Assembly: GCA_021234155.1 (NCBI GenBank)
Contig: JAJEKV010000026.1
Coordinates: forward strand, 16,546,283 to 16,610,282
Source: Isoetes taiwanensis
Lineage: Eukaryota > Streptophyta > Lycopodiopsida > Isoetales > Isoetaceae
DNA: 64,000 nt
Direction: 5' to 3'
Part shown: positions 11,091 through 22,585 of the stretch, in pieces
How the letters are laid out: every line of letters starts with the position of its first letter
How positions within the stretch are numbered: position 1 is the first letter of the stretch
The notes under the pieces: model-generated
What the model was told of the DNA's origin: nothing
Databases searched by the model: none
What the model saw: only the letters and a program-made list of their open reading frames with translations
Made by a program: the position numbers and the translations under genes

Positions 11091-12740
11091 ATTTAGAACA
11101 GTTAAGACTAGCCATTGTGGATTTTACTTCTGCCTTTGATACAGTACCTTGCGAGCTTCTTTGGCAGCGCTTGTAAGCACTTGGGGTTCCACAAGACCTT
11201 CAAAATGCAGTTTATCGTCTATATGAAAGGGTCTTTGCTAAGCTTTCAGCACGGGTACCCAAATCACTAGCAATATTGAAGTACGTCAGGGTTGCCGTCT
11301 ATCTCTTACACTCTTTGGCTTGTACATTGATCAATTGGAAGAATGGCTTGATCACCATGGTGGAGGAGGCCACCATTTAGCACACTATATTATCAGGGAC
11401 TTACGTACGCTGATGATGTTTCGCTTACGGCACATACCGCTGCTAGTATGCAACAACATTTACATGCTCTATACAGTTTTTGTGAGCACGCAGGTCTGCG
11501 TGTTAGTCCCCAAAAGACCAAGCTCTTGGTAGTTCAATCTTCTCGACATATTGTTCCAACTTTGCACTATGATCGCCACGGAGTTGAAGTTGTAGGTAGC
11601 TACAAGTATCTTGGTGTAGAGTTCTATAAGAACACACTTTGGGAACTGTGTATTGCGACTACTGGCTGGAGAGCACTCTATGCAATGCAAATTGTCACGC
11701 AGAGATTCATGATTGGTCACGGAAAGCGTGCTTGTTTTGAGCTTTGGTAGAATCTATTTTACTATGTGGTTCTGAAGTATGGGGGGCTGCCTTTCGTGCT
11801 AGTGCTTGGGAGAGCTTGGAACGGGTGCAAAAATCGTTTCTCTCTTACAGCTTAGGAGTCAAAACTATGGTGCCTTATGCTATTCTTTTACAAGAGACAG
11901 GTTTCTGCCTCTTCAATATTCTGTCATGAACGCCATCTCCTCTATATTAGCAAGGTGCATCACATAGATGATGATAGGTACATTCTTCTCGCTCTTGCCA
12001 TGGCTGAATCTCCCCAGTATTTGAAAAGATGTTGGAAAGAGAATTGTAATGCATGGTTTGCCCGCTGGTTTGTGCAACTGGAACACTGCATGATGCTTGC
12101 TAGTTTTGATCTTGAGCTTTTACAACGGTATCTCGATGTTCATTTTTCTGGCCCAAGTTAAAACTGGTCATTATCATGCGCATATAAATTCCACTTTGTC
12201 ACCAGCACAAGCATATTTGCTTGCTTCCTTGTCCAGGAAAAAGCTTGTAGCTATTACATCAATTCGCACAGGGTCCCACAAACTACGGATTGAGATAGGT
12301 AGATGGGAGCGGCCGCAATTGCGACGAGGAGCGAGATTATGTGCATGTTGCCAGTTACAGGTTATTGAAGATGAAAGCCATACTTTGCTAAGATGTCTTG
12401 CTTTTGAGATGGTCAGGAATCGTTATTTGATTTTAGCATTCCATTCCATGCTTCCACGACTTCTCACAGCCCCATCTGTGCATGACTTGGCATTATATAT
12501 ACTTGAGGTTCTAGATGAGCATCTTCAATTACTGAGCCCTCAGTAGTCATCATGGCCTATTTATATTTTCTTCTTGCTTGTCTAGTATTATCATTACTGC
12601 AAAGGTTTTTTCCTCGAAAAGCTTTTGAGGCAGGGGTTTTTATTACTCCTAGTAGTAATGATTGTACTAGGCCATTGTATGGGTCCCATGGCCTCTTGGT
12701 CTTCGTGGACGTTAAGAAGTATATTCTATTCTATTCTTTA
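11090..12740 (+). mobile_element. LINE copy A, 5'-truncated, RT and C-terminal zinc motif
   Basis: Frame-shifted pieces spell the second half of a LINE ORF2. VDFTSAFDTVP (11120s) is the start of the palm, a degraded QGC motif follows, YADDV near 11406 is the catalytic site, KTKLLVV and YKYLGVEF are the thumb-side motifs, and GSEVWG lies near 11770. The C-terminal part (12097-12546) has LRIEIGRWERPQ and a cysteine/histidine knuckle CACCQLQVIEDESH. EN and ORF1 are missing. Downstream are a stem-loop (12580-12672) and a (TATTC) tail at 12722-12736. At least four frameshifts or stops make it inactive. Related copies in this window are A', C and D. Confidence 0.85.
12580..12672 (+). other. 3' stem-loop of LINE A
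   Basis: Arms GTCTAGTATTATCATTACT (12580-12598) and AGTAATGATTGTACTAGGC (12654-12672) pair at 16 of 19 positions. The interior keeps GGTTTTTTCCTCGAAAA and GGGGTTTTTATTA, as in the X elements, although the arm sequence is entirely different. It lies 34 bp after the ORF2 stop, before the simple-repeat tail. Confidence 0.8.
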
Positions 12741-13660
12741 AATTGCAAAAGGATTTAGTATCATCCCTTTGCTTGATTTAATTCCTTGGCTCTATTTTAA
12801 ATAGTGATTCAGACTAAATATCTGCAACACCATTCGCTTAAGCCCATTTGTTCAGCAATTTTTTAAATGCATAGTCTTTTTTAAATGTGAACAACCGTTG
12901 CATAAAATAGTAAGAGCTCATGTATCTAGACTTACATAATTATGCTTACCAGACAAAGTCATGATACCGACTCTGAAGCATGTACTCTGAAGCACGTTGG
13001 CCTTTATAACGCTTAAGCCTGTTGGAGAAAAGAATTCATGTTCTATAGAAATCCTTTGCTGGCATGATACTTCAAATATTAGATCTATATAATGAGATTC
13101 TTAAAAGGATGAGGCCATATTTTCTGAGGGCTTTCTCTTATCTTTCTTCTCCTTTCTCTTTTCCATATGTATGGGTCCCATGGCCTCTTGGTCTTCGTGG
13201 ACATTAAGAAGTATATTCTATTCTATTCTTTAAATTGCAAAAGGATTTAGTATCATCCCTTTGCTTGATTTAATTCCTTGGCTCTATTTTAAATAGTGAT
13301 TCAGACTAAATATCCGCAACACCACTCACTTAAGCCCATTTGTTCAGCAATTTTTTTAATGCATAGTCTTTTTTAAATGTGAACAACCGTTGCATAAAAT
13401 CGTAAGAGCTCATGTATCTAGACTTACATAATTATGCTTACCAGACAAAGTCATGATACTGACTCTGAAGCACGTACTTTGAAGCACGTTGGCCTTTATA
13501 ACGCTTAAGCTTGATGGAGAAAAGAATTCATGTTCTATAGAAATGCTTTGCTGGCATGATACTTCAAATATTAGATCTAGATTATGAGATTCTTAAAAGG
13601 GTGAGGCCATATTTTCTGAGGGACTTCCTCTTATCTTTCTTCTCCTTTCTCTTTTCCATA
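12676..13660 (+). repeat. Tandem duplication of 492 bp
   Basis: Unit one is 12676-13167 and unit two 13168-13660. They are nearly identical over their whole length, starting TGTATGGGTCCCATGG and ending TTTCTCTTTTCCATAT. Each unit includes the last 60 bp of the LINE 3' tail plus about 430 bp of flanking DNA. The block sits between LINE A (plus) and LINE A' (minus). Confidence 0.9.
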
Positions 13661-13728
13661 TATTTCTGATAGTGTTACATTTAGAGGTAACAAAAAAAGA
13701 GATATATGGTGAACAAAGGAAGAACGAA

Positions 13729-14340
13729 GGAATAGAATAGAATAGATCTTTTTTAACGTCTACGAAGACCAAGTGGCCATGGGACCCATACAATGGCCTA
13801 GTACAACCATTACGGCTAAGATTAAAAAACCCCTACCTCGAAAGGTTTTCAAGGGAAAAACCTTTGCAATAACGAGGATACTAGACAAGCAAGAAGAAAA
13901 TATAAGTAGGTGATGATGACTAATGAAGACTCAATAATTGAAGATGCTCATCTAGAACCTCAAGTATGTATAATGCCAAGTCATGCATAGATGGGGCTCT
14001 GAGAAGTTGTGGAAACGTGGAATGGAATGCTAAAGTCAAATAACGATTCCTGACCATCTCAAAAGCAGGACATCTTAGCAGAGTATAACTTTCATCTTCA
14101 ATAACCTATAACTGGCACCATGCACATAATCTCGCTTCTCATGGCAATTGGGGCGGCTTCCATTTACCTGTCTCAATCGTAGCTTGTGGGACCCTGTGCG
14201 AATTGATGCAATACCTACAAGCTTTTTTCTGGACAAGGAAGAAAGCAAATAAGCTTGTTGTCCGGGTGCCAAAGTAGGATTTATATGTGCATGATAATAA
14301 CCAGTTTTAACTTGGGCTAAGATAATTGCATCCCACATCT
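13729..14340 (-). mobile_element. LINE copy A', 3' end only, inverted relative to LINE A
   Basis: The minus strand repeats the end of LINE A: a (GAATA) tail complement at 13729-13746, the stem-loop at 13796-13886, and the ORF2 C-terminus (14075-14338) with VKTGYYHAHINPTL, YLLSSLSRKKL and a broken IRTGSHKLRL. The zinc-knuckle region is frameshifted. The 5' part is missing, as is usual for LINE insertions. Confidence 0.85.
13796..13886 (-). other. Stem-loop of LINE A'
   Basis: Arms GCCTAGTACAACCATTAC (13796-13813) and GCAATAACGAGGATACTAGAC (stated in part; 13866-13886) pair more weakly than in LINE A. The conserved interior AAAAAACCCC and CCTCGAAAGG is visible on the plus strand. Confidence 0.6.
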
Positions 14341-14399
14341 TCGCAAGGCCTAGTTGTGGAGATGGTGAAGTGGGCGAGAGACTCGGTCATGCAAGTCAT

Positions 14400-16150
14400 A
14401 ATGTATATGCTGAATGACGCACTTATAAATGAATTACCTGATATATGGCAAGTAAATAGGTAGTCCCTATTTATAAAATATGGATTAAACATGAGCCCAA
14501 TAATTACAGAATGATTATGGTGAGCAATCTTTTTGCCAAACTATTTGCCACTATAATGGAACAATAGATAAGTCATTGGTAGAAACAAATGGAATGAGAG
14601 CGGAAGGACAGGCATGCTTTCATCCTACCATATCTACAATAGATCATTTGGCTACCATGTGGGCTATTACTGATGCAGTCAAGAAGACCAAAGTACCATT
14701 ATTTGCCTTATTTGTGCATTCGATATGGTCAGGAGAAAGAACATATGGGAATATATGAATCATATCGGGGTTCCTACTGAGCTAAAAGATTTGGTTGCTA
14801 AGCTTTATCAAAGGGTTATTGTACAGCTCTCTTTTCCCATAGGCATTATATGCCAGGAGGAAGTAGTTAACAATATGGGAGTGAAACAGGGATGTCCGCT
14901 TTTCCCAACACTGTTTGGGATTTATTTTAACCAACTTGAAGGTTGGCTTAAAGATTATGGAGGGAAAGGCACAACCATAGCTGGGCATGTATTCCTACTC
15001 TTATTATATGCTGATGATATCGTAATGTTTGCTTGAAATGTTGCCGATATGCAAAAATGTATTGATGCACTTGCCTCTTTTTGTGATGCCATGAACATGA
15101 GAGTAACAAGACTAAGACGCTGGTATTTGGTAGAAGGGATCCGGAGTTTAAGTTCTACTATAAAGGGAAAGAAATTAAAATATGTGAGACGTACAAATAC
15201 TGGGACTTAATCAGAGAATAGATGCTGAGATTAAGGCCCTTTAGGCTTTACATAGAAGATGTTATAGGCGGAAGTAGTAGATTGAAAAATGAAGAGAATG
15301 TTATATAAAGTCTTAGTTACGAGTGTAGCACTATATGGATGTGAAGTATGGGGGCCTGACCTCTCACTAGAGATGTGGAAGCGAGCATGTTGACCTAATT
15401 AGGTGTTAAAATGCAGAACTCTTACCCAGTGATGCTTGTAAATACAGGACTACTAGGCATAAAAGGGGAAGCCATGTACCAAACTCTAAAATATCTGCGG
15501 AAGGTTCAAGGAATGGAAAGAATTAGACTACCAGTATTGGCAATGGTGCAGAGCAGCATAAAGGGTTGGTATGCGGATATGATCAAATGGTTCCAAAAAT
15601 GGGGTATGAGCTTGGAAGATGCACTTGACGACAAAGGGGATTTGTATGATTGGATAAGACAAAATATGCGCAGGAATTTATGGGCAAACCCAGAGTGAAA
15701 ATGCAATATTATATACAGAAGATGAACCCAGAACTTGTAGAGGCTCCACATCTCAATGGGAAGGGGTCCTATTATAAAAGACACATGATATGTAGGATGC
15801 GATTAAATTCACACTATTTGGAAGTGGAGGTGGGAAGGTCCAGGAATGTGCCTATAGAGAGAAAAACATGCAAAGTATGTGGGATGGATGAGATAGAGGA
15901 TGAAGAGCATTTAGTACTGTAGTGCCCAGCATATCAAAGCTTGAGACAGAGATTTTCCATATCCCATGATATCACATAACGGGACTTTTTCAGATTACCA
16001 GTAAGGCATATTAGTAACTATCTAATTGAAGCAATGAAGGTTAGAGAAAATCATGTAAAAAATTATAAGTTTCTGTTAAGTATTCGTGAAATAGAGGGGA
16101 GTGAGTCTAATGTTGTCACCATAGATGACAGATTAGGATGAAGAAGTTGG
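14400..16150 (+). mobile_element. LINE copy B, 5'-truncated, a different subfamily
   Basis: The pieces read as RT fingers (around 14400-14560), STIDHLATMWAI (14630s), AFDMVRRKNIWEYM (14725 on), VKQGCPLFPTLFGIYF, LLYADDIVMFA with the catalytic YADD near 15009, and the C-terminal zinc motif CKVCGMDEIEDEEH (15860s). Several stops and frameshifts interrupt it. Protein wording differs clearly from copies A, C and D, so it represents another lineage of the same LINE clade. No stem-loop like that of LINE A is seen after its ORF end. Confidence 0.8.
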
Positions 16151-18480
16151 TTAATTAGATATATCTTTTAGACTTGATGGTCTCATAGACAATAATATGA
16201 TTTCCTTTCATTTCATTTCTTTGGTAAGTTCCTTTACCCAGAACTTCTCTCTCTTCTTTCTCTCCATCTTGGTGATTTGTTATGCAGTTGCAAGCTATAG
16301 TATTGTGCAGGCTTTTAAATTTCTTGCCTATTCACTTTTGTTATTATATTGGATTCTAGAATGTTGGAAGTCTTGCTCATGAACTATAGTGGTTAAAGCA
16401 TTCTTGTTAGGACTTGTATTTCATACTTCAAAATCATAAGCGCCCCCAATCATAAGTGACCATAATCAAAATGAGAGTCTCCCATAGGTCAGCATATGAT
16501 CTGGGCTATTAGATGGATGGATTCGACAACTGAAGTAGTCTCGGGTGCACCCCATTTTGAATACATAGTATTCTGTATTTTATATTTCAAAATCATAGGC
16601 GCCCCTAATCAAAATGACCATAATCAAAACGAGAGGCCCATTATCTGTGCCATAAGATCAACAGATCCAATGATTGAGGTAGTTCAGGATGCATCTCACT
16701 TAGAATCAATGGGATTTGATACGGATATAAAAATAACAATTCCTAAAACCATAGACTATATCCCTAAAATAAAAACAATTGAATGCGTGACTAGCAAATG
16801 CCGCCTCTAAAGACAGCATCATCAATATATTAACTTTGCATTTATAGATTTCAATTGAGAAAATAATGCTTCATAGGGAATGCAGGGGGCAATTAATTTG
16901 CCTCTAAATACAAAAAATTGAAAAGATTAATCTAAAACTTATGCTCAAAATGTCACACTTAGAAATAGTTAAGTACATCAACAAAAAATAGATACAAAAA
17001 TGCAAAACACAAAATCTGGTCCTGATTCATTGGCATATTTTAGTTCATGATGGAACTCTAAATATGCATCTCCACATGGCACACATCACCAAGGGCCTAA
17101 TGTTGTATTTTTTTGGATGCTCGCGTGATATCTTTACTTTTCCTACAGAAAAATATCTTAGTCGAGGTAAAGGTGAAATGGACGTGGAAGTCATTGATTC
17201 GAGATACAGGGCAAGCCGATTTATAGACCCTAAAATCTGCTCCATTGTATATTCCAACACAGGTGAGTTCTTTTGCTACTAAAACTCCAATTTGCCAATG
17301 CACACTATCGTTTCTCATTTGATAAAAGAGACGAATAATTGGAGGTTAGTCAAAGCACTACATAGTAAATGTGTGCCCGGCATTGTCGCGCTACTGTCCT
17401 AGCTTGCATGTTTACTTGGCCTTTAATGTCCATATGTGCAACTACTCACGACACCACAGGTTGATGCTTGCAAGAATGGTCATGATTTACTTTTGTATTT
17501 CTGTTGCATTAGCAACATAAAACATTAGAGGTCATATAAAAATGCTCTTTTACTGAACATGGAAAGCAATTGTTATCGCAAGAGCCACTAAATCTAACAC
17601 ATTATCTCTATCATAAACATGGACTAATGATCCCTATCTAGGATTTCCAAATTCCCAATGCTCTTTATGTCTATTGTGTTTCATAGAAAACCTAAATTCA
17701 AGGTGGTCATAAAATGGAGAAGTAACAAATGAGAATGATAATTGAAAAAATTCCCAATTAGAAGAAAAAACAATGTAAGAAGATACTTTTAGACAACTTG
17801 AAGGACGTCTTTGTATTTTGATAATTGAGTTTGATAATTGAGACTCACGCTTTGGTATGACACTTCTTTCAAAATGGATGCTTGAGAATGTTTTGGTAAC
17901 AAGTGCATTAAAAAATCGATGAATGGTTGTTTTGGTAATTGCAAACTTGTGTTACCTCGTTCTAAGCCGACCATGTCAATATATTTTCTCATTTATGAGA
18001 ATGTGCTTGTGAATGTCATAATATAAGCTTTTTTTACAATTTTTGAATGTTATATGAAGCCCTAAACCATATTCATTAATTTTGGGATTATGTCTGTTCC
18101 AAAATCACGCCACTTTGGTGCATAATGAGGGCATGAGTTGTTGTGAAGCCTCATTTATAATATGTAAAATGTGAAGTTAAACGTATGTATTACATTGTTG
18201 TTTTCACTTTATTAAAAATCCATGGTGAAATTCATTGCAATGATGCAAATACAAACAAACTTATTGAACAATGGAAAATGCATAAAGTGATACAATATTG
18301 CAGGTTTTTTTTGTTTAACAATTGGAAAATAAACCTCTTTCTTGTACATATTTTTCTAAGAAAGGGTCGATGTACGAAGTCCTATCTGACTCAGGATGCT
18401 CCAAAACAACATCAATGTTAAATAACAAGTAACTAAAATCATGCTTGGCGCATAAAGGAACATCTCACTTTTACCCTGCT
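16150..18480. other. No gene seen; contains a diverged 155-bp duplication
   Basis: The stretch is AT-rich. At about 16421-16700 two diverged units share TTCAAAATCATARGCGCCC, TGACCATAATCAAAA and GACAACTGAAGTAGT or its relative, with a period near 155 bp. Short frames elsewhere show no family resemblance. Confidence 0.45.
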
Positions 18481-18489
18481 TCAACATTT

Positions 18490-19480
18490 ACATCGACATC
18501 TTTATCTTCAAGTTGATCCTTTACTGCCTTCTAAACTTTCTATGCTCTATCAGATGTATCAACTCTATATTTTAGATTTTCTAAAGTTTCAACAATTGTC
18601 CCTATGTCAAGAAGGATTTTGCTAACCTCATAGTCATCTATATCAGACTGGGCTTTCTCTTCCCGCTTCGACACAATAGTTACAATTTTCTCAATGATAC
18701 GGAGGATAGGATTCTTAAGACTTTTTTCCATATCCGAAAAATGGGACTGCATGGCGAATGCTGCATCAGCTATTTCTTGCACAGTTGCCTCATTAGCAAT
18801 ACTCTAATTAGTCGTGGAAGACGATCCTGGATCTTTAGGAGGAAGATTCAATGGTGGCAGAGGGCCCCTAGGGTTATCTATACATTTCAAAGCTACTTGT
18901 TGAAAGAGCATTTCTAAAAGGTCCTTAGACTAGTCATTAGTGACAAATCTTTGACATTTCCTGCTAACCTTTATTGCCTCCCTTCCTATGTAAACTCCTA
19001 CATGAAGTTAGCAACAAGTCGTGTCCAAAGTGTCAAATGCCTCAACGAGGTAGCTTGCCATATCCTTTGAAAACCCATTCTTATTCTAGGGGCGCTTCTC
19101 TTTGGTCAGCATCTGAAATGTAGTGTCCTTCTTCAAAATAGGATCTACACTATTTTTCTCATCATCATCATCATTACCCTCTTCCTCGTGGCCTGCAATA
19201 TCAAACACAGTTTGCAGAAGCTGATCATCTAATTGAAAGCACTACGAGGCACCCTTGTCTGCACCCTCTTGCCTCTGGTACTCTTGTAGTCATCATCAGA
19301 GATCATGGACACCATTATAATAATAATATGTGCCATTTTCTGCATCGTTCTTAAATCTGAATCTTTGTCACTTTAAACCATGCAGCCCTCCCTTCAAGCA
19401 CTCCAAAACGTGTGCAGTTGTTAGTGCATTAAATGAGACTCCCCGCTCAGACATATCATGCAAATTGTGAAGCATTTCTC
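18490..19480 (-). pseudogene. Unknown decayed coding region, acidic and alpha-helical
   Basis: On the minus strand, segments in one or two frames read like protein broken by stops. A Gln/Asp/Glu-rich part near 19150-19260 is followed by DMASYLVEAFDTLDTTCC (about 19040), then PRGPLPPLNLPPKDPGSS (about 18850), then an intact 80-residue piece at 18540-18782 with DAAFAMQSHFSDMEKSLKN and DIGTIVETLENLKYRVD, which looks helical. I do not recognise the family. It may be part of a transposon-encoded protein or a dead host gene. Confidence 0.45.
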
Positions 19481-19849
19481 TTTTGTCAAACCTATGCAAG
19501 AAGTAAAAAAGTTGTTGTAATTCTTGTTTGACATACCCTTCTTTTGTTTACACACTGGTCCCAATTTTTGGTCTACAATTATTTCTGAGTTTTGCTAGAA
19601 GATACAGTCATTTTTTGGGAGAAATTTTCCACAGTGGTTTTCTTGTAGCTTTTATTTTATTTTTGTCAACGTGTCTTTTTCTTCGCTATTGCTTTTAGAG
19701 AGTATTTTTTGACATGTGGTTTTTTCTTGGACTGTTGTTCGTCTCTAAAAGAACACATGTAGGTTTAGATATTAATACATGAATTACAACACTATCAGTA
19801 AAAGACTAAATAAATAACCACATATAGGACAAGGGAAAAGATCGCATTA

Positions 19850-20850
19850 TTTAGCGTAAACCATCCATGAGCATGTATTGGGGTCCACCAGGGATGTCCT
19901 CTTTCCCCAACATTGTTTGGTCTGTACATTGACCAGTTGGAACACTGGCTCATGGACAATGGGGATGGCGGGACCCAACTTTTGCATCAGGTCATCAGGC
20001 AACTCATCTATGCAGATGATGTTGACCTCTTAGCTCACACTCCAGAGGATATGTAGTCTCACCTAGATGCTCTGGATACATTCTGCTAGGCCACAGACAT
20101 GAACGTCAATCTGGCCAAGACTAAGGTGGTCCTAATCTCATCCTCGCGCCATCCAAGGCCCCCTTCATTCACTTATCGAGGGCAACAAGTGGAGGTGACA
20201 CCCACCTACAAGTATCTGGGAGTGGAGTTTCCTTCTACACTATGCTGGGACACTTCCATAAGGTGTGTAGCAGCAGGCTGGAAAGCACTTTATGCAATGT
20301 AGAACAATAAGTCTGGGGCCCAGTGGTGTCCCTTGCTACTTGGAGCGACTTAGAACAGGTGCAGAAGGCCTTCTTAGCACGGGCACTCGGAGTGAAATCC
20401 ACGGTCCCGTATCAAATTTTGTTGCAGGAGACAAGTTTCCTGCCACTTCAGCGAGCGGCCCTTGATAGACACATCGTCTATTTCCAGAAGGTGGTAAATA
20501 TAGATGATGATCGTCTACCACACTTGGCTTATGCAGTGGCAATGGGACCACAACGACTCAAGAATTGTTGGAAGGATAAAAGAGTGCAGTGGCTAACTAG
20601 ATGGAATGTCCAGGAGCACATGTGCATCCAGGTAGAAACAGAGGCAGACCACGACAGCCTGAGATGTTACCTTGATGCTTGTTTCTCCAGCAAGCTTTGG
20701 GATTCCAGGGCCCTGGAGCAAGTCAAAACAGCACATTACAAGCAGCACATAAATTTCACATTAGAACGAGGCCCACAGCGCCAAGATCAATCTTTGTACG
20801 TCTTGCAATTCTATTCCTCCAATTCTGTCCCAGCCCCTTTGTGATGCATT
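19850..20850 (+). mobile_element. LINE copy D, RT fragment
   Basis: The fragment starts in the palm with QGCPLSPTLFGLYIDQLEHW, followed by LIYADDVDLLAHTPEDM (catalytic YADD near 20010), NLAKTKVVLISS, YKYLGVEFPSTLCWDTSIR and the segment VPYQILLQETSFLPLQRAAL. It ends in VKTAHYKQHINFTLERG, before the zinc knuckle and 3' end. Stops and frameshifts occur near 20060 and 20300. Its protein wording is nearest to the GC-rich copy C. Confidence 0.85.
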
Positions 20851-22585
20851 GAAAAGGCCATTTCCTTCACCCATCTGGCAAAAACTATGTCATTATCATT
20901 ACCTATCATTACCTAGGCCTTAACTTACTCTGGCGCAGAGGATTATGATCCATACTTGAAGGAAGAAGGAAATCTTCTTATTTGGAGAGCAAATCACTCA
21001 CAGCAGTCTTCGTGGCTTCACGACCATGCAGTCTGAGATACTATTCCCGGACTACTACGAGAAAACAAGGGTTGCGCTCCTAACAAAACTTAACCAAACA
21101 TTTCAGGACAAACATCTCAGGAAACGAGCTGATGATAGCCATGCTGAATTGACTGGAACGCCATGCTGAATTGACCGGAACGCCATAAATCTACTCTGGG
21201 ATGCGGTAAACCGGGACAAATGTCCGGGTTAACCAATGTGTGTCCAAGCTAACCACTGTTTTTGTCCGAGCTAACCACTATTCTTTGGTCAGGATAACCA
21301 CGCGATGAACTGAGCGCAAAACTGTGTTTTGACATTCTGATCTTGGAATAGAGCTTGTAATCTGCTCTTTGAACAGTTTAATCCAGTTCAAACATCATTA
21401 GAATTGCCTTGCCAGCCCCTTAAAACCTCATTCATTCAAGAGAGCAAGGAATTTGAGCACTGATCAAGGAAGATCAGTTAAAAAACATGGAGAAACACCA
21501 CATCCCGGAGTAGATTTACGGCATCCGAATTGACCTGTAGAAGACAAACTTGTTCATATGCCAAGGGTTGGTAAGGTTTTGCATGTTTTGGTAAGGTTTT
21601 GCGTGTTGTATCGAATTAAATCACGTGTTGTATCGAATTAAATCACATGCTCCACCGCTTGTGCAGGCCCCATCAATTCCCAAAAAACATTCAACTGAAC
21701 CTTTAAAAAAGACACAAATGGCAAAAAACCAAAAAACACCTCAACACGCACAAGAAACTAATTTTGGAGTGGCTTGTTTTTTTTTCTTGTTTACTAAGGG
21801 GCATCAACGTGTTTTTCTCATTTACTATTAAGAGGCATCAAATTTTTGTTTCTCTAACAAAGACTATCATGGAAGAAGAACAATATTGTATAATCATTCT
21901 GGCCTGTGGAATTTTATTACTCCTGCAAAAGTTTCTCAATGGCCATGAAGATCATGGACAAAACCTGGTTTGATTGAGCTCAGCTGCTTTAGGGGAATAT
22001 ATGGCAAACATAAGAAAGAGCCATTGGGTACAATCCTGAATTACTAAGAATAGATCTGTCGTTGTCATTCAGTACAATCATACCCCATTCAATTTAGTGG
22101 GGAAACTTTAGTTTCTTTATGTTTACCTTTTCACTCTTTTAGATACATGGTGGACAAATCAATTCCATTCTTCTTGCCCTTATTTGGTGGCGCCCTCAGT
22201 TCCTGGTTAACTTATGCTAATCCTGCTGAGATTACAGTATAGAGGCCAGTGCCAGGATGCAAGGCTCTAATCTACATGACATGTTTATGTTTAGTCTTTA
22301 AAGACTGGAAATGAAGACTAGAATATCAGAGGGATCAATTGTGCTCTATCGTACATGAACATCGCATATAAATATCTATATAGTTTTGTCTTTGAAGACT
22401 AGAATATCAGAAGAATCAATGGCTCAGCAGCACGATCCAACCCTACACAAACATCTTCATGGTTCATCTTTGGTTTGGAGACAGGAAAGCGCTGCACAAA
22501 AAAGGCTGTATTCTACATTGAATGGTTTAGACTTTCAGGTCCTCCTGTATCCCAAATAACCCAAGCACCTAGCAGCAAGCAAACT
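20850..22585. other. No gene seen; short repeats and an inverted pair
   Basis: GCCATAAATCTACTCTGGGATG at about 21182 (22 bases, here described only) has an inverted partner near 21503-21525, enclosing about 320 bp that includes three GTCCRRGYTAACCA words. A doubled GGTAAGGTTTTGCRTGTT and GTGTTGTATCGAATTAAATC lie at 21570-21650. The final few hundred bases are the 3' flank of the glycosyltransferase gene. Confidence 0.4.
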
